This document shows, one piece after another, positions 7,408-17,043 of a stretch of 64,000 bases of DNA. A program made the position numbers and the translations under genes. Each line of letters opens with the position of its first letter. The first letter of the stretch is position 1. Below the pieces are notes generated by a model that saw nothing but the letters and a program-made list of their open reading frames with translations, had not been told where the DNA came from and made no database searches. The stretch spans positions 4,919-68,918 of the forward strand of contig CAZPJM010000002.1 in the NCBI GenBank assembly GCA_964586865.1, given 5' to 3'. The stretch comes from REDI01 sp964586865. GTDB lineage: Bacteria; Myxococcota_A; UBA796; GCA-2862545.

Positions 7408-8762
7408 CACTTGTCCTTGGGGACCGGGGCCTTGGGCATCTTGGGGCCGTCCCAGAACGCATCGCCCTCCTTGGGCGGCTCCACCGTCGGCGGGAAGCCG
7501 TTCCAGAGACGCCAGAGCTCCCAGCCGAGGGGGACCTGGGAGAGGAGGACCCAGCCCTTCACCCGGATCCCCTGGCGCAGGTAGCGGTCCTCGGGCCAGG
7601 GCTCGTCGGTCAGCTCGGGCTCCCGCACCACGATGCGGAACTTGCCCGAGCCGTCGTCGGCGGCGTCGATGAAGGTCACCTCGCCGGGGAAGGTCCCCAC
7701 CGCCACGCCCGGCCAGCCGGCGAACTGGACGGCGGGCCAGCCCTCGAACTGGAGCCGGACCATCTGCCCCCGCTCGATGAGCGGGACGTCATTGCCGTCC
7801 ACCTTGAGCTCGACCACCGTGTCCACGTTGTTGGGGACCAGACGGGCCAGGGTGTCGCCCTCCTTGATCTGCTCCCCGCCCTCGCCGGCGATGATGGACA
7901 GGATGGTGCCGTTGCGGGGGGCAGTCACGCTCTGGGCCCCCTGTCGGGCCACCTTGTTCTCGATCTCGAGGCGCTTGGCCTGGAGCTCCTGAAGCTTCTG
8001 GGTGGCGCCCTGGACCGCCGCGCGGGCCTCGGCCACCTTGCCGCGCTGCTCCTCGCGCTCCTTGACCAGCGAGGCCCGGGCCGCCGCCAGATCGGCCTTG
8101 GCCTGGGCCACCGAGGCCTTGGCCTCGAGGAGCTTGGCCTCGGTCTCCCGGTGCTTCAGGCGGGTGAGCTCGAGCTTCCGCTCGCTGACGAGCCCCTCCT
8201 TGAACAGGGGCTGGATGCGCTCCAGGTTCAGATCGGCGGTCTCGAAGTCGGCGTCGGCGATGGCCTCCTTCTGATCGGCGGCGTCGACCTTGCGGGCGGC
8301 GGCGGTCACCTTGGCCTCGGCCGCCGCCACCGCCGCCTCGCGGGAGGCCTCGGCCGCCTCGAGCTTGGCGTCGTAGGCGGCGAGGGCGTCGGTGGCCGCC
8401 ACCAGCCGCTCCTGGACCGTGACCAGCTCCTGCTGGAGCCGGTCCTGGTACGAGGGATCGTTGTCGACCAGGGTGACCAGCAGATCGCCCTGCTCGACCT
8501 GATCGCCCTCGGCCACGTGCCACTGCTTGACCCGGCCCTTGACGGTGGCCTCGATGAGCTGGATCCGGCTGCCGGGGTCGTAGGCGATCACCTGACCCTG
8601 GCCCAGGCTGGTCTGCTGCCAGGGCACCACCACCAGGAGCAGCAGCAGGATCACGGTGGCCAGCAGGAGCGCCAGCGCCACCCGCCGGGCGACGCCCGGC
8701 GCCCGGACCCGGCGCAGGGCCGATGCGCCATGGAGCGGCTCGACGTCGAGGGGGCGGATCAT
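7407..8762 (-). CDS. HlyD-type membrane fusion protein
   Basis: 451 residues with one transmembrane segment at about 28-50 (A-L-A-L-L-L-A-T-V-I-L-L-L-L-L-V-V-V). A lipoyl/barrel-sandwich half (S-R-I-Q-L-I-E-A-T-V-K-G-R-V, about 70-115) follows, then a long charged coiled coil (about 120-290), the second lipoyl half (V-T-A-P-R-N-G-T-I-L) and a beta-barrel. It would bridge the inner-membrane ABC protein and the TolC-like channel. It overlaps both neighbours by ATGA (8759-8762 and 7404-7407 region), so the three proteins are probably made together. Confidence 0.88.
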   Translation of the reverse strand: MIRPLDVEPLHGASALRRVRAPGVARRVALALLLATVILLLLLVVVPWQQTSLGQGQVIAYDPGSRIQLIEATVKGRVKQWHVAEGDQVEQGDLLVTLVDNDPSYQDRLQQELVTVQERLVAATDALAAYDAKLEAAEASREAAVAAAEAKVTAAARKVDAADQKEAIADADFETADLNLERIQPLFKEGLVSERKLELTRLKHRETEAKLLEAKASVAQAKADLAAARASLVKEREEQRGKVAEARAAVQGATQKLQELQAKRLEIENKVARQGAQSVTAPRNGTILSIIAGEGGEQIKEGDTLARLVPNNVDTVVELKVDGNDVPLIERGQMVRLQFEGWPAVQFAGWPGVAVGTFPGEVTFIDAADDGSGKFRIVVREPELTDEPWPEDRYLRQGIRVKGWVLLSQVPLGWELWRLWNGFPPTVEPPKEGDAFWDGPKMPKAPVPKDK

Positions 8763-10930
8763 CGGATCTCCAGGGCCTGGGCGCGACGCGCCGCGGGCAC
8801 GAGCACGCCGTCCACGAGGCGCATGCGACGGGGAAAGGCGTCCAGGACCACCGGGTCCTGGGTGAGCACCACCAGGGTCCACGGGGCGTCCTCGGCCAGC
8901 AGGACCTGGAGGATGGCGCCCCGGGTGTGGGGGGAGAGCGCGTCGAGGGTCTGGTCGATGATGAGCAAGCGGGGACGCCCCAGGATGGCACGGGCGATCA
9001 TCATCCGCAGGACCTGGGTCCGGGAGAGGGGCGCACCGCCGACGCCGAGCAGGGTCTCGACGCCGCTGGCGAGCTCGTCGAGGGTGTCCTGCAGGGACAC
9101 GGCGCGGAGGGCCTCGAGGATCTCGGTCCGGTCGTGGCCGGCCCGACCGAGGCGGACGTTCTCGGCGATGGAGCCGGTCACCACCTCGGCGCCCCGGACC
9201 AGCGCCGCCTGCCGGCGGACGGTCTCGGGGCGGAGCTCCCGGATGTCGACCCCGTCGTAGGCCACCCGCCCGCCGCCGGGGACGCGCAGGCCGTGGATCA
9301 TGTCGGCCAGGATGCTCTTCCCCGAGCCGTCCTCGCCGATGATGGCCACCTTGTCGCCCGGCTGGAGCTCCAGGTGGACGTCGGTGAGGATCCGGCCCCC
9401 GTCCGGGAAGGCGAAGGCCGCGCCGTCGAGGGTCAGGGCCATGGGCCGGCCCCGCGGCGCCAGGTTGGAGCCGCCCTGCGCCTCGAGGGGCAGATCGATG
9501 AGGTGGCCCAGCTTGTCCAGGCCGGCGAGGAGGTCGTAGAAGGTGTCGAGCTTCTCGGCGAACTTGACGTAGGCGGCCAGGACGGCCGCGACCACGAGCT
9601 CGGCGGCGACGAGCTGACCGAGGGAGAGCTGGCGCTCGATGACGAGGAAGCCGCCCAGGCCCAGCAGGGTCGAGGCCGCGACCACCTGCAGCGCCAGGGT
9701 GCCCACGTACTGACGGAAGAAGACCGTGAAGTGGTCCTCGCGGGCGTCCAGGTAGCCGTGGGCGAGGTCGTCGGTGCGCTGGCGGGCCAGCTCCGAGCCA
9801 CCGTCGAGCTTGAACAGGCGCGGGTGGGCGGCCACCTCCTCGAGCCAGCCGGCGACCTTGTACTTGTACTTGGACTCGACCACCGCCGTGGACGGGCCCT
9901 TGCGCCCCAGGCCCACCATCACGGCCACGATGCCCAGCACTAGGAAGACGTCGAAGCCCAGCAGGGCCGGGTGGTAGACGGCCAGCAGCGCCAGGCCCAC
10001 GATGGCCTGGATGGCGGCGGAGAGGCCGTCGACCAGGAGCGAGCTCGCCGCCTTCTGCACGGTCAGGATGTCGAAGAAGCGGTTGACCAGCTCGGGGCCG
10101 TGGGCCTTGTCGAAGGCCGAGACCTTGACCCGGGGCAGGCGCCAGGAGAGGTCGGCGGCCATGCGCACGAACACCCGCCGGGAGAGGATCTCGACCACGT
10201 AGCGCTTGAGGGCGCGGAGCACGGCGGCGAAGGTGAGCGCCGCCATGAGGATGGCCGTCAGGATGATGATGGGCAGGTAGAGCGAGCCGAAGGCCACCGT
10301 GTTGACGAGGACCTGGACCACGATGGGGGTGGCCAGCCCCAGGATGCCGATGCCCACCGCGTAGACCAGCACGACCCCCAGGTCGCCGCGCTCGGCCCGC
10401 AGGAGGGAGACCAGCCGACCCATGGGACGCAGGCCCGAGCCCGGCTTGCCCACCAGATCGGTGGCCGGCGCGGTGGGCTCGGCCAGCAGCCAGGAGCGGG
10501 TGTCGTCGGGGTCGCCCTCGCCCACGCGCCGGACGAAGGCCCGCCAGTTCAGGTCCATCGCCACGTCATCGGTGGCGGGCTCCCAGATGCGGACCTTGCG
10601 GGCGCCCTTCCCGCCCACGACCAGCCAGGTGGCCGAGCCATCGGGGCCGAGCAGGGCCGTGACCATGGGCATGTCGTGGCGGGCCCGCCGCCAGGCGTCC
10701 CGGGCCGAGCCGGACCACGGGTGCAGGCGGAGCCCCACCGCCTGGGCGGTCTCGTGCAGCGGCATCGCCCACTGGGGCACTCCGGGCTCGGAGGCGCAGG
10801 CCTGCTCGAAGGCGGTGCGGGCGGTCTGCGGGTCCCAGTCCACATCGGTCTCGGTGGCGAGGCGCCGGACGACCGCGAGGACGTCATCCTCGTTGGAGGC
10901 GTCGAGGGGGATGGGGGCGATGGGGCTCAT
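8759..10930 (-). CDS. Type-I-secretion-like ABC transporter with a degenerate ATPase domain
   Basis: 723 residues. Residues 1-165 form a C39-peptidase-like region without a visible catalytic Cys. Residues 175-475 hold about six membrane segments, and 495-715 the nucleotide-binding domain. Walker A is intact (G-E-D-G-S-G-K-S, about 531). The catalytic Glu after Walker B is Gln660 (L-L-I-I-D-Q), the H-loop His is Gln691 (V-L-T-Q-D), and the signature is degenerate (P-L-S-R-T-Q). If it works as a homodimer, neither site has the usual catalytic residues. It heads the ABC-HlyD-TolC operon; the cargo is unknown. Confidence 0.87.
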   Translation of the reverse strand: MSPIAPIPLDASNEDDVLAVVRRLATETDVDWDPQTARTAFEQACASEPGVPQWAMPLHETAQAVGLRLHPWSGSARDAWRRARHDMPMVTALLGPDGSATWLVVGGKGARKVRIWEPATDDVAMDLNWRAFVRRVGEGDPDDTRSWLLAEPTAPATDLVGKPGSGLRPMGRLVSLLRAERGDLGVVLVYAVGIGILGLATPIVVQVLVNTVAFGSLYLPIIILTAILMAALTFAAVLRALKRYVVEILSRRVFVRMAADLSWRLPRVKVSAFDKAHGPELVNRFFDILTVQKAASSLLVDGLSAAIQAIVGLALLAVYHPALLGFDVFLVLGIVAVMVGLGRKGPSTAVVESKYKYKVAGWLEEVAAHPRLFKLDGGSELARQRTDDLAHGYLDAREDHFTVFFRQYVGTLALQVVAASTLLGLGGFLVIERQLSLGQLVAAELVVAAVLAAYVKFAEKLDTFYDLLAGLDKLGHLIDLPLEAQGGSNLAPRGRPMALTLDGAAFAFPDGGRILTDVHLELQPGDKVAIIGEDGSGKSILADMIHGLRVPGGGRVAYDGVDIRELRPETVRRQAALVRGAEVVTGSIAENVRLGRAGHDRTEILEALRAVSLQDTLDELASGVETLLGVGGAPLSRTQVLRMMIARAILGRPRLLIIDQTLDALSPHTRGAILQVLLAEDAPWTLVVLTQDPVVLDAFPRRMRLVDGVLVPAARRAQALEIR

Positions 10931-11179
10931 CGGGGAGGGGCTCCTGGACCCCGGCCTCGGGACCCGAACAGGGCGAGGGACCGGGACGTCTCCGGCGGCG
11001 GGAGGGTGCGTCGTCGGTGGCGTCGGGGTCCCGCGTGCGCGCCACGGGTCCTACCGCCGCCAATGTAGTCCCGGCAAGCAGGACGTCACACCGCGGCGGG
11101 TCGGAACGTAAATCGGACCACACGGGTACGGATTGGGGAAGAACCGTGACCGGACCCGTGCAGGACGGGCCCGCCGGCC
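10931..11179. other. Intergenic region between RND operon end and ABC operon start
   Basis: About 250 bases separate the RND gene stop (11180) from the ABC transporter start (10930). It should hold the RND operon terminator and the ABC operon promoter. An imperfect inverted repeat with arms CACGGGT (11121-11127) and ACCCGTG (11154-11160) could fold into a long-loop hairpin at the RND transcript end, but no T-tract follows. I could not identify -35/-10 elements with confidence. Confidence 0.35.
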
Positions 11180-14100
11180 TCACTTGGCCGGCTGGGGTCG
11201 GGCATCCCCGAGCCCGCCCGGAGCCGTGTCCTCGTCGCCGTCCTCGGCGGGCGCCGGCGCATCCTCGGCGTCCTCGGCGTCCTCCTGGCCCAGGAGCTTC
11301 TTGCCGAGCTGCTTGCCCGCCCAGACCAGATCCTCCAGGATCATGTAGCCAGCGGGCACCACCAGCAGGATGACGAAGGTGGCGAACAGGATCCCGAAGC
11401 CCAGGCTGATGGCCATGGGCACGATGAAGCGGGCCTGGACGCTCTGCTCGAAGATGAGGGGCAGGAGCCCGAAGAAGGTGGTGAAGGAGGTCAGCAGGAT
11501 GGGCCGCAGGCGCCGGGTGCCCGCCCAGATGATGGCCGTGAGGGGATCGTCGCCCTCGCGACGCCGGTTGTTGGCCGCGTCCATGAGCACCAGGCTGTCG
11601 TTCACCACCACGCCCGACAGCGCCACGATGCCGAAGGCGCTCACCATGGAGAGGCTGTAGCCGAGCGCGATGTGGCCCAGCACGGCCCCCACGAAGCCCA
11701 GCGGGATGGCCCCCATGATGACGAAGGGCTGGAGGTAGCTGCGGAAGGGGATGGCGAGCAGGGCGTAGATGACGATGAGCGCCACCAGGTAGTAGAGCGC
11801 CAGGGTCTCGAAGGCCTCGCCCAGATCGGCCTGGCTGCCCGCGAATCGGATCTCCAGGTCGGGGTAGCGCTCCTGGAACCCGGGGAAGACGTTGTTGGAC
11901 AGGTCGCGGGTCACCCGCTGGTTGCTGTCCACCCCCTCGGCGAGCAGGGCGGTGATGTCGATGACCCGCTGGCCATCCTCCCGGGTGATGTCGGTGGGCG
12001 AGGTGGTGCGGGTGACGTCGGCCACCTGCCCCAGCGGGGTGAAGCCGCCGCCCGGGGTCCGGATGCGGAGCTGCTCGAGATCGTACTCGCTGGTGCGCTG
12101 ATCCCTGGGCAGGCGGACCTTCACCTTGACCTCGTTCCGGCCGCGCTGCTCGCGCAGGGCCTCGGCGCCGAAGAAGGCGCTCCGGAGCTGCCGGCCCACC
12201 TCGTTGCTCGTGAGCCCGAGGGTCGTGGCCATGGGCTCGAGGGTGTAGGTGAGCTGGGGCTTGCCCGCGCTGTAGCTGTTCTTCACCCCGGTCAGATCCG
12301 AGTAGCTCCGGATCTTCTCCTCCATCTCCGAGGAGGCCTTCACCAGCGTGTCCAGGTCGGGGTGGGTGAGCTGCACGTTCAGGTCGGCCTCGCCGCCCGG
12401 CCCCACGTTGGCGTTGAAGGTGAGCGATTCGAGCCCGAGGATGGTGGGCACGGCCCGCTCCCAGGCATTGGCCACCTGGGTCGCGGTGACGTCGCGCTTC
12501 TCGCTGCCCACCAGCTCCATCTCGATGGTGACCAGGTGGCTGCCGCTCGAGGCCTGCCCGCCCACCGGGCCGCCGGCGGAGGGCCCCTCGCCCACCTTGC
12601 TGTAGACGCCCACCAGGACGTCTTCGGCACCGAGCTCGGCCATGGCCGCGCGGGCTCCCTCCTCGAGCTGGCGTCGCACCCGCTCGCTGGCGTCCAGGGG
12701 AGCGCCGTACGGCAGCTGGGCGGCGGCGGTGATCCGGTTGCCCTCCAGGACGGGGAACGGGGTGGCCGGCACGAAGCCGCTGCCCACCAGGCCCGCCACC
12801 AGGAGGAAGACGGCCGCCGAGGCCCCCACCAGCACGTAGCGCCACTCCACCAGGGCCCGCAGGACGGGCTCGTAGACGCGCTCGTTGAACCACTTCAGCC
12901 CGGCGCCCACCTTGGAGCTGGGCCAGTCGAGCCACTTGAGGTGCCGATCCGCGAAGCGCTCCACGAAGGTCATGTGACCCAGGTGGCTGGGCAGGATGAG
13001 GAAGGACTCCACCAGGCTGAAGATGAGGACGGCCAGCACGATGCCGGGCAGGATGCGGAAGATCTTGCCGGTCACGCCGGGCACGAAGAACATGGGCGAG
13101 AAGGCGGCGATGGTGGTGAGGATGGCGAAGGTGACCGGGATGGCCATCTCCCGCGCGCCCTTCACCGCCGCTTCCATGGGCTTCAGGCCCTGCTCCAGCT
13201 TCTCGTAGATGTTCTCGCCCACCACGATGGCATCGTCGACGACCAGGCCCAGCACGATGATGAAGGCGAAGAGGCTGATCATGTTGATGGTGATGTCCAG
13301 CCCCGGCAGGAGCGCGAAGGCGCCCAGGAAGCTGATGGGGATGCCGATGGCGGTCCAGAAGGCCAGGCGGACGTTGAGGAAGAGGTAGAGCACCACCAGC
13401 ACCAGGATGAGGCCCTGGGCGGCGTTGGAGACCAGCAGGTCGATGCGCTGCTCCAGGAGCTCGCTGTCGTCGTTGAGGGTGGCCACCTCGATGTTGGGCG
13501 GCAGGGTCGCCTCGAGCTCGGCGGCGTACGCCTTCACCGCGTCGGCCACGGCCTGCGGGGTCTCGTCGCCCACCCGGTAGGCGATGACCTGCACCGCGCG
13601 CTTGCCCTCGAAGTAGCTCGCCTGGTCGTTCTCCTCGTAGGAATCCTGGATGGTGGCGATGTCACCCAGGCGCAGGGTGGCCCCGTCCTGGGTGCCCCGG
13701 ACGATGATGTCCTGGAAGGCGTCGCCGGTGCGGCGCCGATCGTCGACCTTGACCAGCAGCTCGCCCCGCTCGGTGTCGACGCCACCGGCCGGCAGCTCGA
13801 CGCTGGCGGCCCGGACCGACATGGCGACCTCGTCCAGGGTGAGCCCGTAGCGCTGCAGGGTCTCGCGGGAGATCTCGATGGAGACCTCGTTGGGCGGGAT
13901 GCCCTGGAGCTCCACCAGGGTGATGTCGGGGTGGGCGAGCAGCTCCGTTCGGGCATCCTCGGCCAGGTCCTGCAGCGTGGTGAGCGGCTGGTCGCCGGCG
14001 ATGACCAGGTTGATCACCTTGCGCTGGTTCTCCAGCAGGCTGACCCGGGGCTCCTCGGCGTCGTCCGGGAAGCTCGTGATGCCGTCGACGGCGTTCTTCA

Positions 14101-14446
14101 CGTCGGCGAGCACCTTGTCGGGGCTGGCTCCCAGGAGGAGCTCGACGGTGACGGCCCCGTAGCCCTCGGCGGCGGTGGCGTTGACCGACTTGACCCCGTC
14201 CAGGCCGCGGACCTCCTCCTCGATGGCGAGGACGATGCCCTGCTCGACCTCGTCCGGGGAGGCGCCCGGGTAGGGCACCCGCACGCTGACCACGTCCAGG
14301 CTGAACTCGGGAAAGACCTCCTGCCGGACCTGGAAGAGGCCCAGGATGATCCCTCCGAGGAGGATGGCGAACATGAGCAGGTTGGCGGCGACGGTGTTGT
14401 GCGTCATCCAACCGATGACGCCACCCTTCAGCTTCTTGTCAGCCAT
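11180..14446 (-). CDS. RND efflux pump inner-membrane transporter (AcrB/CzcA superfamily)
   Basis: 1088 residues with the two-fold RND layout: a first membrane helix at about 20-40, a large periplasmic porter domain, helices 2-6 (about 340-480), a second set from about 535, and helices 8-12 (about 850-1035). TM4 carries L-V-V-D-D-A-I-V-V, the proton-relay Asp pair of drug-type (HAE) pumps. The porter start V-F-P-E-F and P-Y-P-G-A-S-P-D-E-V-E are typical. The C-terminal tail is acidic with repeated E-D-A. It lies 3 bases after its membrane fusion gene. Substrate range is unknown, and hydrophobic drugs are more likely than metals. Confidence 0.93.
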   Translation of the reverse strand: MADKKLKGGVIGWMTHNTVAANLLMFAILLGGIILGLFQVRQEVFPEFSLDVVSVRVPYPGASPDEVEQGIVLAIEEEVRGLDGVKSVNATAAEGYGAVTVELLLGASPDKVLADVKNAVDGITSFPDDAEEPRVSLLENQRKVINLVIAGDQPLTTLQDLAEDARTELLAHPDITLVELQGIPPNEVSIEISRETLQRYGLTLDEVAMSVRAASVELPAGGVDTERGELLVKVDDRRRTGDAFQDIIVRGTQDGATLRLGDIATIQDSYEENDQASYFEGKRAVQVIAYRVGDETPQAVADAVKAYAAELEATLPPNIEVATLNDDSELLEQRIDLLVSNAAQGLILVLVVLYLFLNVRLAFWTAIGIPISFLGAFALLPGLDITINMISLFAFIIVLGLVVDDAIVVGENIYEKLEQGLKPMEAAVKGAREMAIPVTFAILTTIAAFSPMFFVPGVTGKIFRILPGIVLAVLIFSLVESFLILPSHLGHMTFVERFADRHLKWLDWPSSKVGAGLKWFNERVYEPVLRALVEWRYVLVGASAAVFLLVAGLVGSGFVPATPFPVLEGNRITAAAQLPYGAPLDASERVRRQLEEGARAAMAELGAEDVLVGVYSKVGEGPSAGGPVGGQASSGSHLVTIEMELVGSEKRDVTATQVANAWERAVPTILGLESLTFNANVGPGGEADLNVQLTHPDLDTLVKASSEMEEKIRSYSDLTGVKNSYSAGKPQLTYTLEPMATTLGLTSNEVGRQLRSAFFGAEALREQRGRNEVKVKVRLPRDQRTSEYDLEQLRIRTPGGGFTPLGQVADVTRTTSPTDITREDGQRVIDITALLAEGVDSNQRVTRDLSNNVFPGFQERYPDLEIRFAGSQADLGEAFETLALYYLVALIVIYALLAIPFRSYLQPFVIMGAIPLGFVGAVLGHIALGYSLSMVSAFGIVALSGVVVNDSLVLMDAANNRRREGDDPLTAIIWAGTRRLRPILLTSFTTFFGLLPLIFEQSVQARFIVPMAISLGFGILFATFVILLVVPAGYMILEDLVWAGKQLGKKLLGQEDAEDAEDAPAPAEDGDEDTAPGGLGDARPQPAK

Positions 14447-14449
14447 GGC

Positions 14450-15619
14450 CTACTCCCCGCCCATCTGGGCGACCTGGGCCTCGGCGGCCACCGGCATGCC
14501 CTGCACCGGCTGAGCCAGGGCGGTGACCACCGCTCGATCGCCGGGCTCGAGCCCGTCGGTGACGTAGACATGATCCTCGGTGCGCCACCCGACCTGCACC
14601 TCGCGTCGCTGGAGGGTGTCGTCGGCGGCGACCCAGACCGCCTCGGTGCCGTCGAGGGCCGCGCGAGGCACGGCCACCACCCCGTCGAGGGTGCGGCCCA
14701 CCAGCTCCACCTCGACGAAGGCGCCGGGCAGGAGAGGCTCCTGGCCGGATATGGGGGTCTCGACGCGGACGGTCACCTGGGCGGTGCGGGTCTGGCCGTC
14801 CAGCTCGCCGCTCACGCCGGTGAGGCGGCCGGGGCGCACCACCCGGGCCTCGTCGGTCAGGTCCTGGGAGACCCGGGCGGGGGAGCCCAGCTCGGCGTTC
14901 ACCCCGGGGATGTCCAGGACCGAGAGCTCCTCGACGGGCACCGAGGCCACCACGCGGACGGCGTCGGTCCCGACCAGGGTGACGGCCTGGGTGGAGGGGC
15001 CTGCGAACTGGCCCAGGTCGGTCTGCTCGGAGACCACGATGGCGTTGAAGGGCGCCTGGAGGCGGGTGCGGGCCAGATTCTTGCGGGCCCGGGCCACCGC
15101 CGCCTCGGCGCTCTTGACGTTCGCCCGAGCCACCTCGAGGTGGGGCTCGCGGAGGGTGAGGGAGTCGGCCTCGTCCTGGGCGCCCAGCAGCTCCACCTCG
15201 CGGCGGGCGGTGAGCTGGCGCTTCTCCTCCAGGGCCAGCTCGAGCCGGGCCTGGGCCAGGCGTGCCTCCTCGGCGGCGAGGGCCGAGACGTAGTCCTGGG
15301 CGTCCACCTTGAGCAGGGTCTCCCCTTCCTCGAAGCGGCCGCCCGGGTGGAGGTCGGGGCTCACCCAGGTGACCCTGCCCTGGACCTCGGGGGAGAGGGC
15401 CACCTGCTGGTCGGCCTGGACGGTGCCGTTGACCCGGACCAGGGCGGCGGTGGAGATGGGCTCGAGGGGCACCACCTCGACCGGGGTGGGCGCCTTCTCG
15501 GGCTCGCCGCTGTCGGCGCCCGGCGCCCCGAAGATCATCGCCGCGGCACCGCCGGCCCCGCAGGCCACCAGCCCCAGCGGAAGGACCCCCCGCGTGAGGA
15601 TTCGACCGAGGATCGTCAT
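14450..15619 (-). CDS. RND periplasmic adaptor (membrane fusion protein)
   Basis: 389 residues. The N-terminus has a hydrophobic segment, with an A-C-G at about residues 20-22 that could be either a lipobox or part of a signal anchor. Next come a barrel-sandwich domain, a helical hairpin (about 105-185) with heptad-like Ala/Glu/Arg content, the second lipoyl half (T-R-L-Q-A-P-F-N-A-I-V) and beta-barrel/membrane-proximal domains. It links the RND pump to the TolC-like channel. The ATG overlaps the outer-membrane factor gene stop as ATGA (15616-15619). Confidence 0.9.
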   Translation of the reverse strand: MTILGRILTRGVLPLGLVACGAGGAAAMIFGAPGADSGEPEKAPTPVEVVPLEPISTAALVRVNGTVQADQQVALSPEVQGRVTWVSPDLHPGGRFEEGETLLKVDAQDYVSALAAEEARLAQARLELALEEKRQLTARREVELLGAQDEADSLTLREPHLEVARANVKSAEAAVARARKNLARTRLQAPFNAIVVSEQTDLGQFAGPSTQAVTLVGTDAVRVVASVPVEELSVLDIPGVNAELGSPARVSQDLTDEARVVRPGRLTGVSGELDGQTRTAQVTVRVETPISGQEPLLPGAFVEVELVGRTLDGVVAVPRAALDGTEAVWVAADDTLQRREVQVGWRTEDHVYVTDGLEPGDRAVVTALAQPVQGMPVAAEAQVAQMGGE

Positions 15620-17043
15620 GGGGCAGCCTCCGCAGACTGGGCGAGATCGGTGGTCCAGGACCCGCCGAGGGCCTGGTGGAGCGAGATGCGGGCCGACCAC
15701 AGGTCGCGGCGGCCCTGAAGGAGCTGGAGCTCGGCGCTCTGGCGGGTGCCGAGGGTGCTCTGGACGTTGAGCCAGGTGGTGAGCCCGTCCAGGTACTGGC
15801 GGCGCGCGGCCTGGTAGGCGGCGTCCGCCGCGTCGAGCTGGGCCTGGTAGGCGGCCACGGCCTCGGCCTGGGCGGCCTCCTGGGCCAGGGCGGCCTCCAC
15901 GTCCTGCACCGCCCGCAGGACGGTGCCGCGGTAGGCGGCCTCCTGGGCCTCGACCACGCCCCGAGCCTGCCGGATCTGACCGAGGGTCCGGCCCCCGTTG
16001 AACAGGGGGACCGTGATGTTGGCGCCCGCGTTCCAGTAGGTCTGGTCGCTGAACTCCGCCAGGTCGAAGTACTGCCAGCCCGCCGTGGCGGAGACGCCGA
16101 CGGTGGGGAGCAGCGAGGTGGTGGCGGCCCAGCGCCGGTCCCGGGCGCTCCGGAGGCGGGCCTCGGCGGCCCGGAGGTCGGGGCGATGGCGGACCAGATC
16201 GGCCGGCGTGCCCACCGCCGGCTCGCCGGGCACGCCGGGCAGGGTGTCGGCGGTGGGGACCCGATCCAGGGGGAGCTCGCCCATCAGCACGGCCAGGCGC
16301 TGCTCGGAGGTCCGCAGCAGCAGGTCGGCCGAGGGACGCTGGGCTTGGGTCGTGGCGAGCTGCTGGCGCTGCTGGAGGACGTCGAGGGAGGTGGAGTCGC
16401 CGCGCTGGTAGCGCAGGTCCAGGACCTCCAGGAGCTCCTCGTTCCGGCCGATCTGGGCATCCACGATGGCCAGGCGTTCCCGGGCGGTGGCCACGTCCAG
16501 GTAGGCGCCCACCACCTGCTCCACCGTGCCCACCCCGGCCTCGGCCAGGTCCTGCCGGGCCGCCTCCGACTCCCGGGTCGCGGCCTGCCAGGAGGCCACC
16601 CCGCTGCCGAAGACATCGAGGTTCCAGTCCGCGTCCAGGGTGGCCGAGCCCTGGCTGTAGGTGCTGGGGGGCTCGGGGGCGCCGGGCTGCTGGGGCAGGC
16701 CGCCGAACTGGAAGCCCAGGCTGTCGGTCGGGGCGACGGTGGTGCGGGCGCTGGCGCTGACCGCGGGCAGGAAGCCGGCGGCCGCCGACAGGGCGGAGCC
16801 CTCGGCCTGGGTCACGGCGGCCCGGGAGCGTCGGAGGTCCGGGTTGCGGGCCAGGGCGATCCGGACCACCTCGGTCAGGCGGTCATCCCCGAGCTGCTCC
16901 CACCAGGGCGTGGCCGGCACCGGATCGGCCCGGCCGCCGGTGAACCGGGCGTCGTCGGGGGGCGCCAGGGCCTCCACCGGATCGGCGATGGCCGGGGTCG
17001 CGAGGGAGAGCCCGAGGGCCAGGGCGAGGAGGCGGCGACTCAT
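15616..17043 (-). CDS. NodT/OprM-type outer membrane factor of RND efflux system
   Basis: 475 residues with a signal peptide (M-S-R-R-L-L-A-L-A-L-G-L-S-L-A-T-P-A-I-A). The mature start P-W-W-E-Q-L-G-D-D-R-L is the classic NodT-family opening, and A-L-A-R-N-P-D-L, D-L-V-R-H-R-P-D-L-R-A-A-E and P-L-F-N-G-G-R follow. No lipobox Cys is seen, unlike OprM. The ATG at 17043 has GGAGG upstream and overlaps the tetR stop as ATGA (17040-17043). Confidence 0.91.
   Translation of the reverse strand: MSRRLLALALGLSLATPAIADPVEALAPPDDARFTGGRADPVPATPWWEQLGDDRLTEVVRIALARNPDLRRSRAAVTQAEGSALSAAAGFLPAVSASARTTVAPTDSLGFQFGGLPQQPGAPEPPSTYSQGSATLDADWNLDVFGSGVASWQAATRESEAARQDLAEAGVGTVEQVVGAYLDVATARERLAIVDAQIGRNEELLEVLDLRYQRGDSTSLDVLQQRQQLATTQAQRPSADLLLRTSEQRLAVLMGELPLDRVPTADTLPGVPGEPAVGTPADLVRHRPDLRAAEARLRSARDRRWAATTSLLPTVGVSATAGWQYFDLAEFSDQTYWNAGANITVPLFNGGRTLGQIRQARGVVEAQEAAYRGTVLRAVQDVEAALAQEAAQAEAVAAYQAQLDAADAAYQAARRQYLDGLTTWLNVQSTLGTRQSAELQLLQGRRDLWSARISLHQALGGSWTTDLAQSAEAAP

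Noticed and set aside
11121..11160. Inverted repeat as intrinsic terminator of the RND operon
   Set aside because: The loop is long (26 bases, only four inner pairs) and no T-tract follows; kept only as a note in the intergenic entry.
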